Source of the DNA: Acidobacteriota bacterium
GTDB taxonomy: Bacteria > Acidobacteriota > Vicinamibacteria > Vicinamibacterales > UBA2999
Direction of reading: 5' to 3'
NCBI GenBank assembly: GCA_963169195.1
Contig: CAUJDN010000051.1
Span: 32,764 to 96,763 of the forward strand
Length of the DNA stretch: 64,000 nt
Part shown: positions 7,601-16,583 of the stretch, piece by piece
How positions within the stretch are numbered: the stretch's first letter is position 1
Layout: each line of letters begins with the position of its first letter
Position numbers and translations under genes: made by a program
Notes under the pieces: model-generated
What the model saw: the letters and a program-made list of their open reading frames with translations, nothing else
The model's database searches: none
Told to the model about the DNA's origin: nothing

Positions 7601-7640
7601 GGTCTTGAAGTCTTGAGGTCTTGAAGTCTTGAAGTCTTGA
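7601..7640. repeat. Array of five GGTCTTGA/AGTCTTGA octamers
   Basis: Five tandem copies of the octamer (G/A)GTCTTGA lie 13 bases after the dehydrogenase stop and before nth. The unit is the same as in the array at 5051-5090. The two arrays therefore bracket the shell, Cys-rich and dehydrogenase genes. Confidence 0.9.
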
Positions 7641-7663
7641 GGTGCTCGAGGACTGTCCCACGG

Positions 7664-8401
7664 ATGAAACGCCCGAAACCCGCCGTCGTCGAGCACGTGA
7701 TGCGCACGCTGGCCCGCGAGATCGACGGGATGGAGCTGCCGGCCATCGAGAAGATCTCGGAGAGCCAGCAGGAGGATCCATTCCAGGTCCTCATCGCCAC
7801 GCTGCTCTCGGCACGCACGCAGGACGCGACGACCCACGCGGCGTCCACCAGACTCTTCCGCCGCGCCCGGACGCCGAACAGCATGGCGCGGCTCCCGGAA
7901 AGGGAGATCGAAGAGCTGATCTACCCCGTCAGTTTCTACCGGAACAAGGCGCGCCACGTGAAGGCCACCGCCGAGGCGCTGGCCTCCCGGTTCGGGGGGC
8001 GGGTGCCGGGGACGCTCGAGGAGCTCGTCACGCTGCCGGGCGTGGGCCGCAAGACCGCCACGCTGGTGCTCATCCTGGCGTTCCAGAGCCGGCGGCACAT
8101 CTGCGTCGACACGCACGTGCACCGCATCTCGAATCGGATGGGCTGGGTGCGGACGAAGACACCCGAGCAGACGGAGCAGGCGCTGTACCGGAACACAGAC
8201 GCGCGCTGGTGGCCTTACATCAACCTCTATCTCGTCACCTGGGGGCAGAACGTGTGCCGCCCGGTGTATCCTCGATGCGGGGAGTGCGCCATCGCCGACA
8301 CCTGCCCGCGCCTCGATGCGCGCGCGCAGGCGGCCATGGACGCCTCGCAGACCAGGCGCCGGCCCATGCCGGCGCGGCCGACCCGGAACCGACGCACATG
8401 A
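7664..8401 (+). CDS. nth: Endonuclease III (DNA glycosylase/AP lyase)
   Basis: Base-excision repair glycosylase for oxidised pyrimidines. The 245-residue protein shows the helix-hairpin-helix LPGVGRKTATLVL, the catalytic Lys within it, the catalytic Asp in CVDTHVHRISNRMGW, and a C-terminal 4Fe-4S cluster loop C-x6-C-x2-C-x5-C (CRPVYPRCGECAIADTC). ATG 7664 (MKRPKPAVV) is preferred to an in-frame ATG 27 bases upstream, which lies next to the repeat array. The end overlaps the cyclophilin start by 4 bases (ATGA). Confidence 0.93.
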   Translation: MKRPKPAVVEHVMRTLAREIDGMELPAIEKISESQQEDPFQVLIATLLSARTQDATTHAASTRLFRRARTPNSMARLPEREIEELIYPVSFYRNKARHVKATAEALASRFGGRVPGTLEELVTLPGVGRKTATLVLILAFQSRRHICVDTHVHRISNRMGWVRTKTPEQTEQALYRNTDARWWPYINLYLVTWGQNVCRPVYPRCGECAIADTCPRLDARAQAAMDASQTRRRPMPARPTRNRRT

Positions 8402-8976
8402 TGACCAGAGCATTCGGAACGACCCTGTTCGCCGTCTTCTGCGGCGCGCTCGTGCTGATGAGTGCATCACACGCGAGGGCGCAGGCAGCGCCCGCGGCCA
8501 CGTCCCCGGGAGCGGGCCCGGTGATCGTCGTGGAGACCGTGAAGGGCTCGTTCGAGTTCGAGACCTACCCGAACGAGGCGCCGAAGACCGTCGCCAGGAT
8601 TGTCGAGCTGGTGAACAAGCGCTTCTACAACGGCCAGCGCGTGCACCGTGTCGTGCCCAACTTCGTGATGCAGCTCGGCGACCCCGCCACGCGCGACATG
8701 ACCAGGCAGGCCGACTGGGGCCGCGGCGGCAGCGGCACGCCCATCGGGGTCGCGGAGATCACCAAGACCCGCACGCACGTCCGGGGCGCCGTCGCCATGG
8801 CGCACGCCGGCGATGCCAGCAAGGCCGACAGCCAGTGGTACGTGACCCTCAGCCCACAGCCGAGGCTCGACGGTCAGTACACGGTGTTCGGGAACGTCAT
8901 CTCCGGCATGGACGTCGTGAGCAAGCTCGCGGTCACCGATCGCATCGTCAGAGTAACCGTGCGGGGGGCAAAGTAG
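8398..8976 (+). CDS. Exported cyclophilin-type peptidyl-prolyl isomerase
   Basis: A 192-residue protein with a signal peptide (about 1-29, ending SHARAQA) and a cyclophilin domain of the bacterial PpiA/PpiB type. Visible marks are GSFEFETYPNEAPKTVARIVELV, FYNGQRVHRVVPNFVMQLGDP, ADSQWYVTLSPQPRLDGQYTVFG and GMDVVSKL. It probably catalyses cis-trans isomerisation of proline in envelope proteins. It overlaps nth by 4 bases at its start. Its end overlaps the convergent DUF72 gene by 29 bases. Confidence 0.92.
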   Translation: MMTRAFGTTLFAVFCGALVLMSASHARAQAAPAATSPGAGPVIVVETVKGSFEFETYPNEAPKTVARIVELVNKRFYNGQRVHRVVPNFVMQLGDPATRDMTRQADWGRGGSGTPIGVAEITKTRTHVRGAVAMAHAGDASKADSQWYVTLSPQPRLDGQYTVFGNVISGMDVVSKLAVTDRIVRVTVRGAK

Positions 8977-9859
8977 CGACCTTGCCCTCGAGCATCGCGT
9001 AGCGCGCCACCAGTTCGCCAGGCATCCGGGCGGTCACAGGTTCGCCGATCAAGTGGCGCACCATCGTCGCGTCGGCCACGGCCTGCGCGGCGAAGTGGTT
9101 GTTCATGTAGAGATAGAGCTTTCGCACCTGGCCTCGCGCCGCGCGGAGCTTCTCGACGATGGGCGCGAGCTCCTTCTCGCCGTACAGGTAGTTGTAGCGA
9201 TCCTCGGCCTGCTCGTGCGCCCACCACCGGGCGGCGTTCCGGCCGTGCATCCGCACGTACATGAGGCGTGGGGAGTTCGGCGCCAGGTCCTGCCGGATGG
9301 ACGACCCGAACTTCGGCTCGTCGATCTGGACCCAGGCGGCGTCCACGGCGGCCAGCAGTTGCCCGGTCTCCTGGCTGGCATCGCTCCACGAGCGATGGCG
9401 CAGCTCCACCGCGAGCGGGTAGGCGCCGAACGTGCGGAGCAGCCAGGCCAGGTACTCGCGCGCCTCGGGGGTGTCGTGGAACCGGGTCGGGAACTGTGCC
9501 AGCAGGGCGCCCAGCCGGCCGGCAGCGGCCAGCGGCTCGATTCCGGCCTTGAAGGCGTCGACGTCGGCCTGAGCCAGCGGTGAGGCATCCGTGGCCGTGG
9601 CCGGGTGGGTGAACTTCTGGAACAGCTTCACCGAGAACTCGAAGTCCGGCGGTGTGCGGCGGACCCATGCCAGGCTGACGGCGGGGCGAGGCTGCCCATA
9701 GAACGTGCTGTTCACCTCTACCGTGTTGAAGCGGTCCGCATAGAAGGCGAGCTCGTCGAAGCCGCGCTGCCGGTCCTCGGGCCTGGGATAGAAGATGCCG
9801 TCCCAGGTTCCTCGTCCCTCGGGGTAGTGCCAGCCGGAGGTGCCGATGCGCAGGTCCAT
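8948..9859 (-). CDS. DUF72 family protein (YecE-like)
   Basis: A 303-residue DUF72 TIM-barrel protein. It begins RIGTSGWHYPEG, typical of the family, followed by FNTVEVNSTFYGQP, FEFSVKLFQKFTH, VELRHRSW and LYLYMNNHF. The biochemical role of the family is unknown. The gene is convergent with the cyclophilin (3' ends overlap by 29 bases) and divergent from queE with 35 bases between the two starts. A CATAAT -10-like element sits about 13 bases before its ATG. Confidence 0.9.
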   Translation of the reverse strand: MDLRIGTSGWHYPEGRGTWDGIFYPRPEDRQRGFDELAFYADRFNTVEVNSTFYGQPRPAVSLAWVRRTPPDFEFSVKLFQKFTHPATATDASPLAQADVDAFKAGIEPLAAAGRLGALLAQFPTRFHDTPEAREYLAWLLRTFGAYPLAVELRHRSWSDASQETGQLLAAVDAAWVQIDEPKFGSSIRQDLAPNSPRLMYVRMHGRNAARWWAHEQAEDRYNYLYGEKELAPIVEKLRAARGQVRKLYLYMNNHFAAQAVADATMVRHLIGEPVTARMPGELVARYAMLEGKVATLPPARLL

Positions 9860-9868
9860 GGTGCGTTC

Positions 9869-9878
9869 TACAATTATG
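9869..9878. promoter_or_regulatory. Overlapping divergent -10 elements, DUF72 gene / queE
   Basis: TACAAT (9869-9874) reads toward queE and CATAAT on the minus strand (9878-9873) reads toward the DUF72 gene. The two hexamers overlap, so the promoters probably exclude each other or share one RNA polymerase footprint. Inferred from sequence only; -35 elements are not obvious. Confidence 0.5.
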
Positions 9879-9894
9879 GATTCAGGCTCCGCCG

Positions 9895-10536
9895 GTGCTG
9901 ACCATCAACGAGATCTTCCATTCGATCCAGGGCGAGTCCACCCGCGCGGGAGAGCCCTGCGTGTTCGTCCGGCTGACGGCCTGCGACCTGCGCTGCCGCT
10001 GGTGCGACACCCCGTACGCGTTTCACGAAGGCCGCAGGATGCCGGTGGACGAGGTCGTACGCGCCGTGGAGGCATACGGATGCTCCCTCGTGGAGATCAC
10101 GGGTGGCGAGCCGCTCCTCCAGGCCGAGGTCGTGCCGCTGATGCAGCGCCTGCTCGCTTCGGGGAAGACCGTGATGATCGAGACCGGTGGCCACCGCAGC
10201 ATCGCTGGCGTGCCGGAAGGCGTGATCCGCGTGATGGACGTGAAGTGTCCCGGATCGGGCGAGGCCGGGAGGAACGACTGGTCCAACCTGACCCACCTGT
10301 CGCCGCGCGACGAGGTCAAGTTCGTCATCGCGGATCGCGAGGACTACGAGTTCGCACGCGGGGTCGTCACACGCGAGCGGCTGGCGCATCGCTGCGGTGC
10401 GGTGCTCTTCTCGCCCGTCCACGGGGAGCTCCATCCCCGGCAGCTGGCGGAATGGGTCCTCGGCGACCGCCTGCCCGTCCGCGTGCAGCTGCAGCTCCAC
10501 AAGTACATCTGGGATCCTCAGACGCGGGGCGTCTAG
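9895..10536 (+). CDS. queE: 7-carboxy-7-deazaguanine synthase (radical SAM)
   Basis: Converts 6-carboxytetrahydropterin to CDG on the path to queuosine/preQ0. The 213-residue protein has the radical-SAM cluster CxxxCxxC in CDLRCRWCDT, preceded by NEIFHSIQGESTRAGEPCVFVRL (the QueE N-terminus), then EITGGEPLLQ and DVKCPGSGE. The start is GTG 9895. It is separated from queC by only a short gap containing a GTGAGAA repeat array. queD and queF are not in the window. Confidence 0.95.
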   Translation: MLTINEIFHSIQGESTRAGEPCVFVRLTACDLRCRWCDTPYAFHEGRRMPVDEVVRAVEAYGCSLVEITGGEPLLQAEVVPLMQRLLASGKTVMIETGGHRSIAGVPEGVIRVMDVKCPGSGEAGRNDWSNLTHLSPRDEVKFVIADREDYEFARGVVTRERLAHRCGAVLFSPVHGELHPRQLAEWVLGDRLPVRVQLQLHKYIWDPQTRGV

Positions 10537-10540
10537 GAAA

Positions 10541-10568
10541 GTGAGAAGTGAGAAGTGAGAAGTGAGAG
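10541..10568. repeat. Array of four GTGAGAA heptamers
   Basis: Four tandem 7-base units (three GTGAGAA, one GTGAGAG) lie between queE and queC. They start 4 bases after the queE stop. Confidence 0.9.
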
Positions 10569-10594
10569 GCGAAGGCCCCACCTCTGACTTTGCG

Positions 10595-10600
10595 TACAAT
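10595..10600 (+). promoter_or_regulatory. -10 element TACAAT of queC
   Basis: TACAAT ends 8 bases before the queC ATG. Initiation the usual 6-8 bases downstream would leave almost no 5' leader. No convincing -35 is visible. Confidence 0.5.
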
Positions 10601-10608
10601 GTGACGCC

Positions 10609-11295
10609 ATGACCCCTGCGGTCGTCCTCCTGAGCGGGGGCCTCGATTCCTACACGGCCGCCGCCGTCGCCCGCCGGGATGGATTCGAGCTCTTCGCGCT
10701 CAGCTTCCGGTACGGGCAGCGGCACCGGCTCGAAATCGAATCCGCGCGCCGCGTGGCCCTGCACCTGGGCGTGTCGCGCCATCTCGTGCTGGACCTCGAT
10801 TTGTCGGCCATCGGCGGATCGTCACTGACGTCGCCCGCGATCCCCGTGCCTCAGGACCGCACGATGGAGGGCACCGACATCCCGTCCACCTACGTGCCCG
10901 CCCGCAACACCATCTTCCTGTCCGTAGCGCTCGGGTGGGCCGAGGTGCTGGGCGCTGCGGACATCTTCATCGGCGTGAACGCGCTGGACTATTCGGGATA
11001 CCCGGACTGCCGTCCGGAGTTCATCCACGCGTTCGAGCAGCTGGCTCGCGTGGCCACGCGCGCCGGCGTCGAGGGACGCCCGTTGACGGTTCACGCGCCG
11101 CTCATGCGAATGACGAAGGCCGGGATCATCGGGCTCGGCATGGCCCTCGGTCTCGACTATGGCCTGACGCTCAGCTGCTACGACCCCGCGCCCGACGGCA
11201 CGCCGTGCGGGCGCTGCGACAGCTGCCGGCTGCGGGCCGAGGGCTTTGCCGCGGTGGGGGTGCCAGACCCGGCTGCACGGCCGCTCCCGCGCTGA
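10609..11295 (+). CDS. queC: 7-cyano-7-deazaguanine synthase
   Basis: ATP-dependent conversion of CDG to preQ0, the step after QueE. The 228-residue protein carries the PP-loop [11 protein letters not shown], the segment [14 protein letters not shown], the [16 protein letters not shown] signature and a C-terminal zinc site of four cysteines (C-x8-C-x2-C-x2-C in [19 protein letters not shown]). Start ATG 10609 sits just behind a TACAAT hexamer. A sensor kinase begins 2 bases after the stop. Confidence 0.96.
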   Translation: MTPAVVLLSGGLDSYTAAAVARRDGFELFALSFRYGQRHRLEIESARRVALHLGVSRHLVLDLDLSAIGGSSLTSPAIPVPQDRTMEGTDIPSTYVPARNTIFLSVALGWAEVLGAADIFIGVNALDYSGYPDCRPEFIHAFEQLARVATRAGVEGRPLTVHAPLMRMTKAGIIGLGMALGLDYGLTLSCYDPAPDGTPCGRCDSCRLRAEGFAAVGVPDPAARPLPR

Positions 11296-11297
11296 AC

Positions 11298-13100
11298 ATG
11301 GCCTTCTCGCTGCGCCAGCAGGTCCTCGCCCTCAGCGCCGCGTTGACGCTCGTCGTCATCGCCGCGCTGCTCTACGCGTCGCGGCTCACCTACCAGGAGC
11401 AGGTGCGACAGCTCCAGGACGAAGCGGTGGCCATGACCACCACGGTCGTCGCGTATCTCGAGCGACACCTCCAGACGGCCGACGTGGTCGGCCAGACGGC
11501 GGCCCGTCATCCGGCCCTGCAGCGGCTCGCCATGGATCACGCCGGGGACGTGCTGCGACCGCTCATCGGGCCGGATCGCAGCTTCCTGAATGCCGTTGTC
11601 GCCGACGTCGAGGCTCGATCGCTGGCCTGGATGGCACCGCCCGCCGCCGACGTGGAAGGTCAGTTGTCGCGCGAATGGCTTGCCGGCGTGGCCGCGAACG
11701 GGCGCCCCGCTGCGAGCCCAGTACTCGGGTCAGCCGACAGCGCGGCGCACGTCCTGGTCCTCGCCCAACCCATCAGAGACAGGGAGGGAACGGCGGTGGG
11801 CGTGCTGGGGCTGGCGGTGCACCTCGAGCTGCTCGAGCGGGTGCTGACTAGGATTCCGCTGCCGGCGGGTTCGGTAATCACGGTCACCGACGAGCGCAAC
11901 GTGGTGGTGGCGCGCAGCCTCGAGTCCAGCCGCTACGTGGGCCGCCCGGTCGAAGGCACTCCCGCCACACTCCGTCCCCTGCGGGAAGTACCACGCGCGG
12001 ATCTTCGCACTGGCGTGGACGGCGTCGAGCGCGCCTCTGGCAATGCCATCGTCGAACGTGGGCCATGGCTCGTGAGCGTGGGCATTCCCACGGCGGTGGC
12101 CGCCGCCCGCACCGCGCCCATCTACCGACGCGACTTCGCCATCGTGCTGGGTGCGATGGGCGTCATCCTCGGCCTGGCGCTCTTCCTGGTGCACCGGTGG
12201 CTGGCGGCGTTGCACGAGGTGGGGCGTGCCGCGGAGCGGGTGTCGGAGGGCGACCTCTCCCCGCTCGAGCCCGGGCACTTCGGCTCCACCGAGATCGACC
12301 AGCTCCACACCGGCATCGTGGGGATGATCAACAGCCTCCGGGAGGCGCAGGAGGCCGTGACGGCACAGATGTCGGAGGAGCGGCGCGTGCGCGAGGAGAA
12401 GGAGCTGTTACAGCGGCAGCTCATCCGCCAGGAACGGCTGGCCGCCATCGGCGTGCTCGTCTCAGGCGTCGCCCACGAGTTGAACAACCCGCTGCAGGCC
12501 ATCATGGGCTTCGCCGAACTCCTGCAGCTGCACGAGGACGTGCCCGAGGCCGTGCGGCAGGACCTGTCGCTCATCCGCCGCGAGAGTGCGCGGGCCAGCG
12601 GCATCATCCGGAACCTCCAGCGATTCGGGCGGCAGACCTCCGAGCCCTCGCCGGTGAGGCTGACCGACGTCGTGGCCTCGGTCCTCGAACTGCGCCAGCG
12701 GAAGATCGAGTCACAGGGCATCCGACTCGACATCGAGGATCAGTCCGAGGCGCGCGTGTCGGCGGTGTTCACCGAGCTGCAGCAGGTGGTGCTGAACTTC
12801 CTGATCAACGCCGAGCAGGCGGTGGAGGCGCTCGACACGCCGAGGCGTCGTGTGAAGATCCGCACGAGCGACGGACGCAATTCGGCCCGGCTCGAAGTGG
12901 AGGACCACGGCGACGGCGTGCCGCCGGCCGACGAGGCCAAGCTGTTCCAGCCGTTCTTCACCACGAAGCCTGTCGGCGAGGGCACGGGGCTGGGACTGTC
13001 GGTCAGCTACGGCATCATCACGTCGCACGGTGGCGAAATCGGCTACCGCCGCTCCCACACCGGCGGCGCCGTCTTCTACTTCGAGCTCCCGACGCGATGA
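11298..13100 (+). CDS. Membrane sensor histidine kinase
   Basis: A 600-residue two-component kinase. Order: a TM helix (about 9-28), a periplasmic Cache-like sensor region (30-275), a second TM helix (about 281-300), HAMP, a coiled coil, HisKA with the phospho-acceptor His393 in GVAHELNNPLQAIMGF, and a HATPase_c domain (N box NFLINAEQAV, G boxes EDHGDGV and GEGTGLGLSVSYGI). The signal sensed is unknown and no response regulator is adjacent. ATG 11298 lies 2 bases after queC. The 3' end overlaps the alaX-like gene by 4 bases. Confidence 0.9.
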   Translation: MAFSLRQQVLALSAALTLVVIAALLYASRLTYQEQVRQLQDEAVAMTTTVVAYLERHLQTADVVGQTAARHPALQRLAMDHAGDVLRPLIGPDRSFLNAVVADVEARSLAWMAPPAADVEGQLSREWLAGVAANGRPAASPVLGSADSAAHVLVLAQPIRDREGTAVGVLGLAVHLELLERVLTRIPLPAGSVITVTDERNVVVARSLESSRYVGRPVEGTPATLRPLREVPRADLRTGVDGVERASGNAIVERGPWLVSVGIPTAVAAARTAPIYRRDFAIVLGAMGVILGLALFLVHRWLAALHEVGRAAERVSEGDLSPLEPGHFGSTEIDQLHTGIVGMINSLREAQEAVTAQMSEERRVREEKELLQRQLIRQERLAAIGVLVSGVAHELNNPLQAIMGFAELLQLHEDVPEAVRQDLSLIRRESARASGIIRNLQRFGRQTSEPSPVRLTDVVASVLELRQRKIESQGIRLDIEDQSEARVSAVFTELQQVVLNFLINAEQAVEALDTPRRRVKIRTSDGRNSARLEVEDHGDGVPPADEAKLFQPFFTTKPVGEGTGLGLSVSYGIITSHGGEIGYRRSHTGGAVFYFELPTR

Positions 13101-14308
13101 AGACCGAGCGCCTGTACTACACCGATGCCTATCGCACCACGTTCGAGGCTGCCGTGGTCGCCTGTGCGGCCCGTCCCGGAGCGACTGAGGGTGCCCCGGC
13201 CTCGCACGCGGTGGAGCTGGTCTCGTCCGCGTTCTACCCGACATCAGGCGGGCAGCCCTTCGACACGGGCACGCTGGGCGCTGCGCGCGTGCAGGATGTC
13301 ATCGACGAAGACGACGGGCGGGTGGTGCACGTCACCGACCGGCCCCTTGCGCCAGGGGCCGTCGTGACCGGAACCATCGACTGGGCGCGGCGCTTCGACC
13401 ACATGCAGCAGCACACGGGGCAGCACCTGCTGTCGGCGGCATTCGACCGGCTGTTGTCGAACCGGACCGAGAGCTTCCACCTGGGCGCCGAGTCGTGTTC
13501 GATCGACCTGGCCCGCGAGGTCTCGGCCGCCGACGTCGCACGGGCCGTGGACGAGGCCAACCGCATCGTGTGGGAGGATCGCCCGGTGAGCGTGCGGTTC
13601 GTGTCGGAGCAGGAGGTCGCAGCCCTTCCGCTCAGGAAGGAGACGGCCCGCGGCGGCACGCTGCGCCTGGTCGAGGTGGCCGACTTCGACCTCTCGGCGT
13701 GCGGCGGCACACACGTCGCCCGCACCGGCGGCGTCGGCATCATCGTGGCGAGCGGGTGGGAGAGATTCAGGGGAGGCACGCGCCTGCAGTTCCTCTGTGG
13801 CGGACGGGTGCGGCGGCGGTTCGACCTGTGGCGTGACGCGCTGGCCGCGACGATGAAGCACCTGTCCGTGGCGGCGGAAGAACTGGCCGGCGGCGTGGAG
13901 CGGCTGCAGGGCGAGAACAAGGCCCTGCAACGCGCACTGCGGTCCCGGCAGGAGACGCTGGCGGGTTACGAGGCCAGGGCGCTTGTGGACCGCGGCACGC
14001 GCGTGGGATCGCGCCTGGTGGTCGTGGACGCCCTGCCGGATCTGGACGCGTCGGGGCTGAAGGCCATGGCCGCGGCGGCCGCCAGCGAGCCCGGCGCCGC
14101 CGTCGCGCTGTTCAGCGACACATCACCCGCGCTGGTGGTCGTCGCGCGCCATGTCGACGCGGGCGTGGATGCGGGCGCCGTGCTGAAGGCGCTGGTCGGG
14201 CAGTTCGGCGGGAAGGGCGGCGGCAAGCCGGACCTGGCGCAGGGAGGCGGCCTTCAGGGCGACGCGGCCGCCCTGATCACCGCCGCGCGTGAGCTTCTGT
14301 CGCGATGA
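13097..14308 (+). CDS. Alanyl-tRNA editing protein (AlaX-type with DHHA1)
   Basis: A 403-residue trans-editing hydrolase, expected to deacylate Ser- or Gly-tRNA(Ala). The N-terminal part matches the AlaRS second-additional domain: YPTSGGQPFDTG, the zinc ligands H-x3-H in HTGQH (106-110) and CGGTH (202-206). A coiled coil (about 255-290) and a C-terminal DHHA1 domain ending GGKGGGKPDLAQGGG follow, as in long AlaX proteins. It lacks the AlaRS catalytic domain and is therefore not alaS. It overlaps the kinase gene by 4 bases. Confidence 0.9.
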   Translation: MKTERLYYTDAYRTTFEAAVVACAARPGATEGAPASHAVELVSSAFYPTSGGQPFDTGTLGAARVQDVIDEDDGRVVHVTDRPLAPGAVVTGTIDWARRFDHMQQHTGQHLLSAAFDRLLSNRTESFHLGAESCSIDLAREVSAADVARAVDEANRIVWEDRPVSVRFVSEQEVAALPLRKETARGGTLRLVEVADFDLSACGGTHVARTGGVGIIVASGWERFRGGTRLQFLCGGRVRRRFDLWRDALAATMKHLSVAAEELAGGVERLQGENKALQRALRSRQETLAGYEARALVDRGTRVGSRLVVVDALPDLDASGLKAMAAAAASEPGAAVALFSDTSPALVVVARHVDAGVDAGAVLKALVGQFGGKGGGKPDLAQGGGLQGDAAALITAARELLSR

Positions 14309-14357
14309 GAGAGAAGGACCTTCGTGACGCCCTTCGTGTCGTCGTGGTTTCCCGTCC

Positions 14358-15125
14358 CTATCTGGGCGCCATGCGGAGTGCGCCGTCGATGCGGATGACC
14401 TCGCCGTTCAGCATCTCGTTCTCGATGACGTGGCGCGCGAGCGCCGCGTATTCGGCGGGGCGGCCCAGCCGGGACGGGAACGGCACCTGCTGGCCCAGCG
14501 ATACGCGGGCCGCCTCCGGAAGCGCCGCCAGCAGCGGCGTGTCGAAGATGCCGGGCGCGATGGTGACGCAGCGGATGCCGAGCGCGGCGAACTCGCGCGC
14601 CACCGGCAGCGTGAGCCCGACGATGCCGCCCTTGGACGCCGCATAGGCCGGCTGGCCAATCTGGCCGTCGAAGGCGGCGATCGAGGCCGTGTTGATGATC
14701 ACGCCGCGCTCGCCGGTTTCGAGCGGCGTGTTCTGCGCCATCACCGCCGCCGCCAGGCGGATCACGTTGAACGTGCCTACCAGGTTCACGCGGACCGTCT
14801 TCTCGAAGAGATCCAGCGGGTGCGGGCCGTTCCTGCCCAGGACCTTGGCGGCGGGGCCGATGCCCGCGGCGTTGACCACGCCGTAGAGGTTGCCGAAGGC
14901 CGAGACGGCCAGATCAACGGCTGCCTGGACCTGCTCCTCGCTGGTGACGTCCGCCCGTGCGAACCGTGCCTGGACGCCGAGCGCCTGCTCGGCGGCCCGG
15001 CCCGTCTCGGCGTTGACGTCCAGCAGCACGGTGTTGCCGCCCGATGCCAGGATGGCTTCCGCCGCCGCGCGCCCCAGTCCCGAGGCACCGCCGGTCACGA
15101 TGAACGTGTGTCCTGAGATGTGCAT
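14358..15125 (-). CDS. Short-chain dehydrogenase (3-hydroxyacyl-CoA dehydrogenase type 2-like)
   Basis: A 255-residue NAD(H)-dependent SDR. The cofactor motif is [12 protein letters not shown] is present, and the catalytic YxxxK is seen in YAASKGG with a preceding Ser in [12 protein letters not shown]. The segments [30 protein letters not shown] and the C-terminal [20 protein letters not shown] resemble HSD17B10/3-hydroxyacyl-CoA dehydrogenase type 2 enzymes of fatty-acid or branched-chain degradation. It is divergently transcribed from the aldehyde dehydrogenase, sharing a palindromic -10 element. Confidence 0.9.
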   Translation of the reverse strand: MHISGHTFIVTGGASGLGRAAAEAILASGGNTVLLDVNAETGRAAEQALGVQARFARADVTSEEQVQAAVDLAVSAFGNLYGVVNAAGIGPAAKVLGRNGPHPLDLFEKTVRVNLVGTFNVIRLAAAVMAQNTPLETGERGVIINTASIAAFDGQIGQPAYAASKGGIVGLTLPVAREFAALGIRCVTIAPGIFDTPLLAALPEAARVSLGQQVPFPSRLGRPAEYAALARHVIENEMLNGEVIRIDGALRMAPR

Positions 15126-15138
15126 GATGGGTGAGGAC

Positions 15139-15148
15139 TACAATTGTA
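15139..15148. promoter_or_regulatory. Palindromic TACAATTGTA, back-to-back -10 elements
   Basis: The perfect 10-base palindrome TACAATTGTA supplies a -10 hexamer TACAAT to each strand. The plus copy (15139-15144) serves the aldehyde dehydrogenase and the minus copy (15148-15143) serves the SDR gene. On the minus strand a CTTGTC at 15171-15166 gives 17-base spacing. Inferred promoter pair. Confidence 0.55.
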
Positions 15149-15153
15149 TGCCC

Positions 15154-16569
15154 ATGCATTCCCACGACAAGCACTACTACGACGGCGCCTGGCAGGTCTC
15201 CATGGGTGCCGACGCCATCGAGGTTCTCTCGTCTGCCACCGAGGAAGTGGTCGGCCGTGTGCCCCGCGGCGGCGTCGAGGACGTGGACCGTGCGGTGAAG
15301 GCCGCGCGCCGCGCGTTCGAGTCGTGGAGCCGCATTCCGGTGGAGGAGCGCGCGCAGTGGCTCGAGAAGCTGGCAGCCGCCCTGAAGCCGCGCGTGCCGC
15401 AGATCGCGGAGGTCATCTCCCACGAGGTGGGCACGGCCGCCGGGTATTCGAAGAAGGTGCAGGCCGAGTTCCCCGTGACGATGGTCGGGATGAACGCGCG
15501 CTTCATCCGGAACGCAAGGCTCGAGGAAGACCTGGGCAACTCCCTCGTCGTCAAGGAGCCGGTCGGCATCGTCGGGGGCATCACGCCGTGGAACTATCCC
15601 CTGCACCAGGTGGTCTGCAAGGTCGGGCCGGCACTGGCGGCCGGCTGCACGGTGGTGCTCAAGCCCGCGGAGGCCGCGCCGCTGAGCGCGTTCATGCTGG
15701 CGGAGGCCGCGCACGAGATCGGCCTGCCCGCCGGGGTCCTCAACATCGTCTCGGGAGATGGGCCCGTCGTGGGCGAGGCCATCGTGACCCACCCCGGCGT
15801 CGACATGGTCAGCTTCACGGGCTCCCTCCGGGCCGGGCGCCGCGTGGCCGCGCTCGCGGGTGACGGAATCAAGAAGGTGTGTCTCGAGCTCGGCGGCAAG
15901 TCCGCCTTCATCGTGCTGGACGACGCGCCGTTCGACAAGGCCGTCCCGGCGGGCGTGAACAACTGCATGCAGAACTCGGGGCAGACGTGCTCGGCGTGGA
16001 CGCGCATGCTCGTGCCGCGCGGGCGGCACGACGAGGCCGTGGAACTCGCGAAGGCGCAGCTCGAGAAGCTCACACTGGGCGATCCCTTCGACCCGAACAC
16101 CAGGCTCGGCCCGCTGTCGTCCGCGAAACAGCGCGAGACGGTCCTCGGCTACGTCGAGAAGGGGCGTGCGGAGGGCGCGACGCTCGTGGTCGGCGGGGGC
16201 CGGCCTGCCTCCCTGCCGACCGGGTATTACGTGGAGCCGACGATCTTCTCGAACGTGTCTCCGTCGATGACGATCGCGCAGGAGGAGATCTTCGGGCCGG
16301 TGCTGTCGATCATCCCCTACGACACCGAGGCGGAGGCGATTCGCATCGCCAACGACTCGATCTACGGCCTGGCCGGCGGCGTGTGGGCCGGGACGAAGGA
16401 GCACGCGATGGCCGTGGCGCGGCAGTTCCGGACGGGGCAGGTCGACATCAACGGCGGCCGCTACAACCCGCTGGCGCCGTTCGGCGGCTACAAGAAGTCC
16501 GGTGTCGGGCGCGAGATTGGACCACTGGCCCTGGACGAGTTCTTCCAGCTCAAGGCCATCCAGCAGTAG
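15154..16569 (+). CDS. NAD-dependent aldehyde dehydrogenase
   Basis: A 471-residue non-acylating ALDH. Catalytic Cys279 lies in NSGQTCSAW and the general base Glu245 in LELGGKS. The cofactor segment [12 protein letters not shown] and the C-terminal [12 protein letters not shown] are typical. It oxidises an aldehyde to the acid; the substrate is unknown. ATG 15154 is preferred over ATG 15148: transcription from the -10 at 15139-15144 would start about 15151, downstream of the first ATG. No encapsulation-peptide tail is present, so a microcompartment role is not supported. It is divergent from the SDR, perhaps acting in the same catabolic route. Confidence 0.92.
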   Translation: MHSHDKHYYDGAWQVSMGADAIEVLSSATEEVVGRVPRGGVEDVDRAVKAARRAFESWSRIPVEERAQWLEKLAAALKPRVPQIAEVISHEVGTAAGYSKKVQAEFPVTMVGMNARFIRNARLEEDLGNSLVVKEPVGIVGGITPWNYPLHQVVCKVGPALAAGCTVVLKPAEAAPLSAFMLAEAAHEIGLPAGVLNIVSGDGPVVGEAIVTHPGVDMVSFTGSLRAGRRVAALAGDGIKKVCLELGGKSAFIVLDDAPFDKAVPAGVNNCMQNSGQTCSAWTRMLVPRGRHDEAVELAKAQLEKLTLGDPFDPNTRLGPLSSAKQRETVLGYVEKGRAEGATLVVGGGRPASLPTGYYVEPTIFSNVSPSMTIAQEEIFGPVLSIIPYDTEAEAIRIANDSIYGLAGGVWAGTKEHAMAVARQFRTGQVDINGGRYNPLAPFGGYKKSGVGREIGPLALDEFFQLKAIQQ

Positions 16570-16583
16570 GAGCCGGCCGACCC

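Noticed and set aside
13097..14308. Alanyl-tRNA synthetase fragment or pseudogene
   Set aside because: The protein begins directly with the editing-domain fold and has a full-length AlaX-type architecture with intact zinc ligands, so it is a stand-alone editing protein.
14890..15153. Upstream extension of the aldehyde dehydrogenase frame by up to 86 codons
   Set aside because: It lies antisense to the conserved SDR N-terminus and upstream of the likely transcription start; the ALDH fold begins after 15154.
15154..16569. Aldehyde dehydrogenase as the missing BMC enzyme
   Set aside because: It is a non-acylating NAD-dependent ALDH without an encapsulation-peptide tail, 7.5 kb from the shell genes and paired with a divergent SDR.
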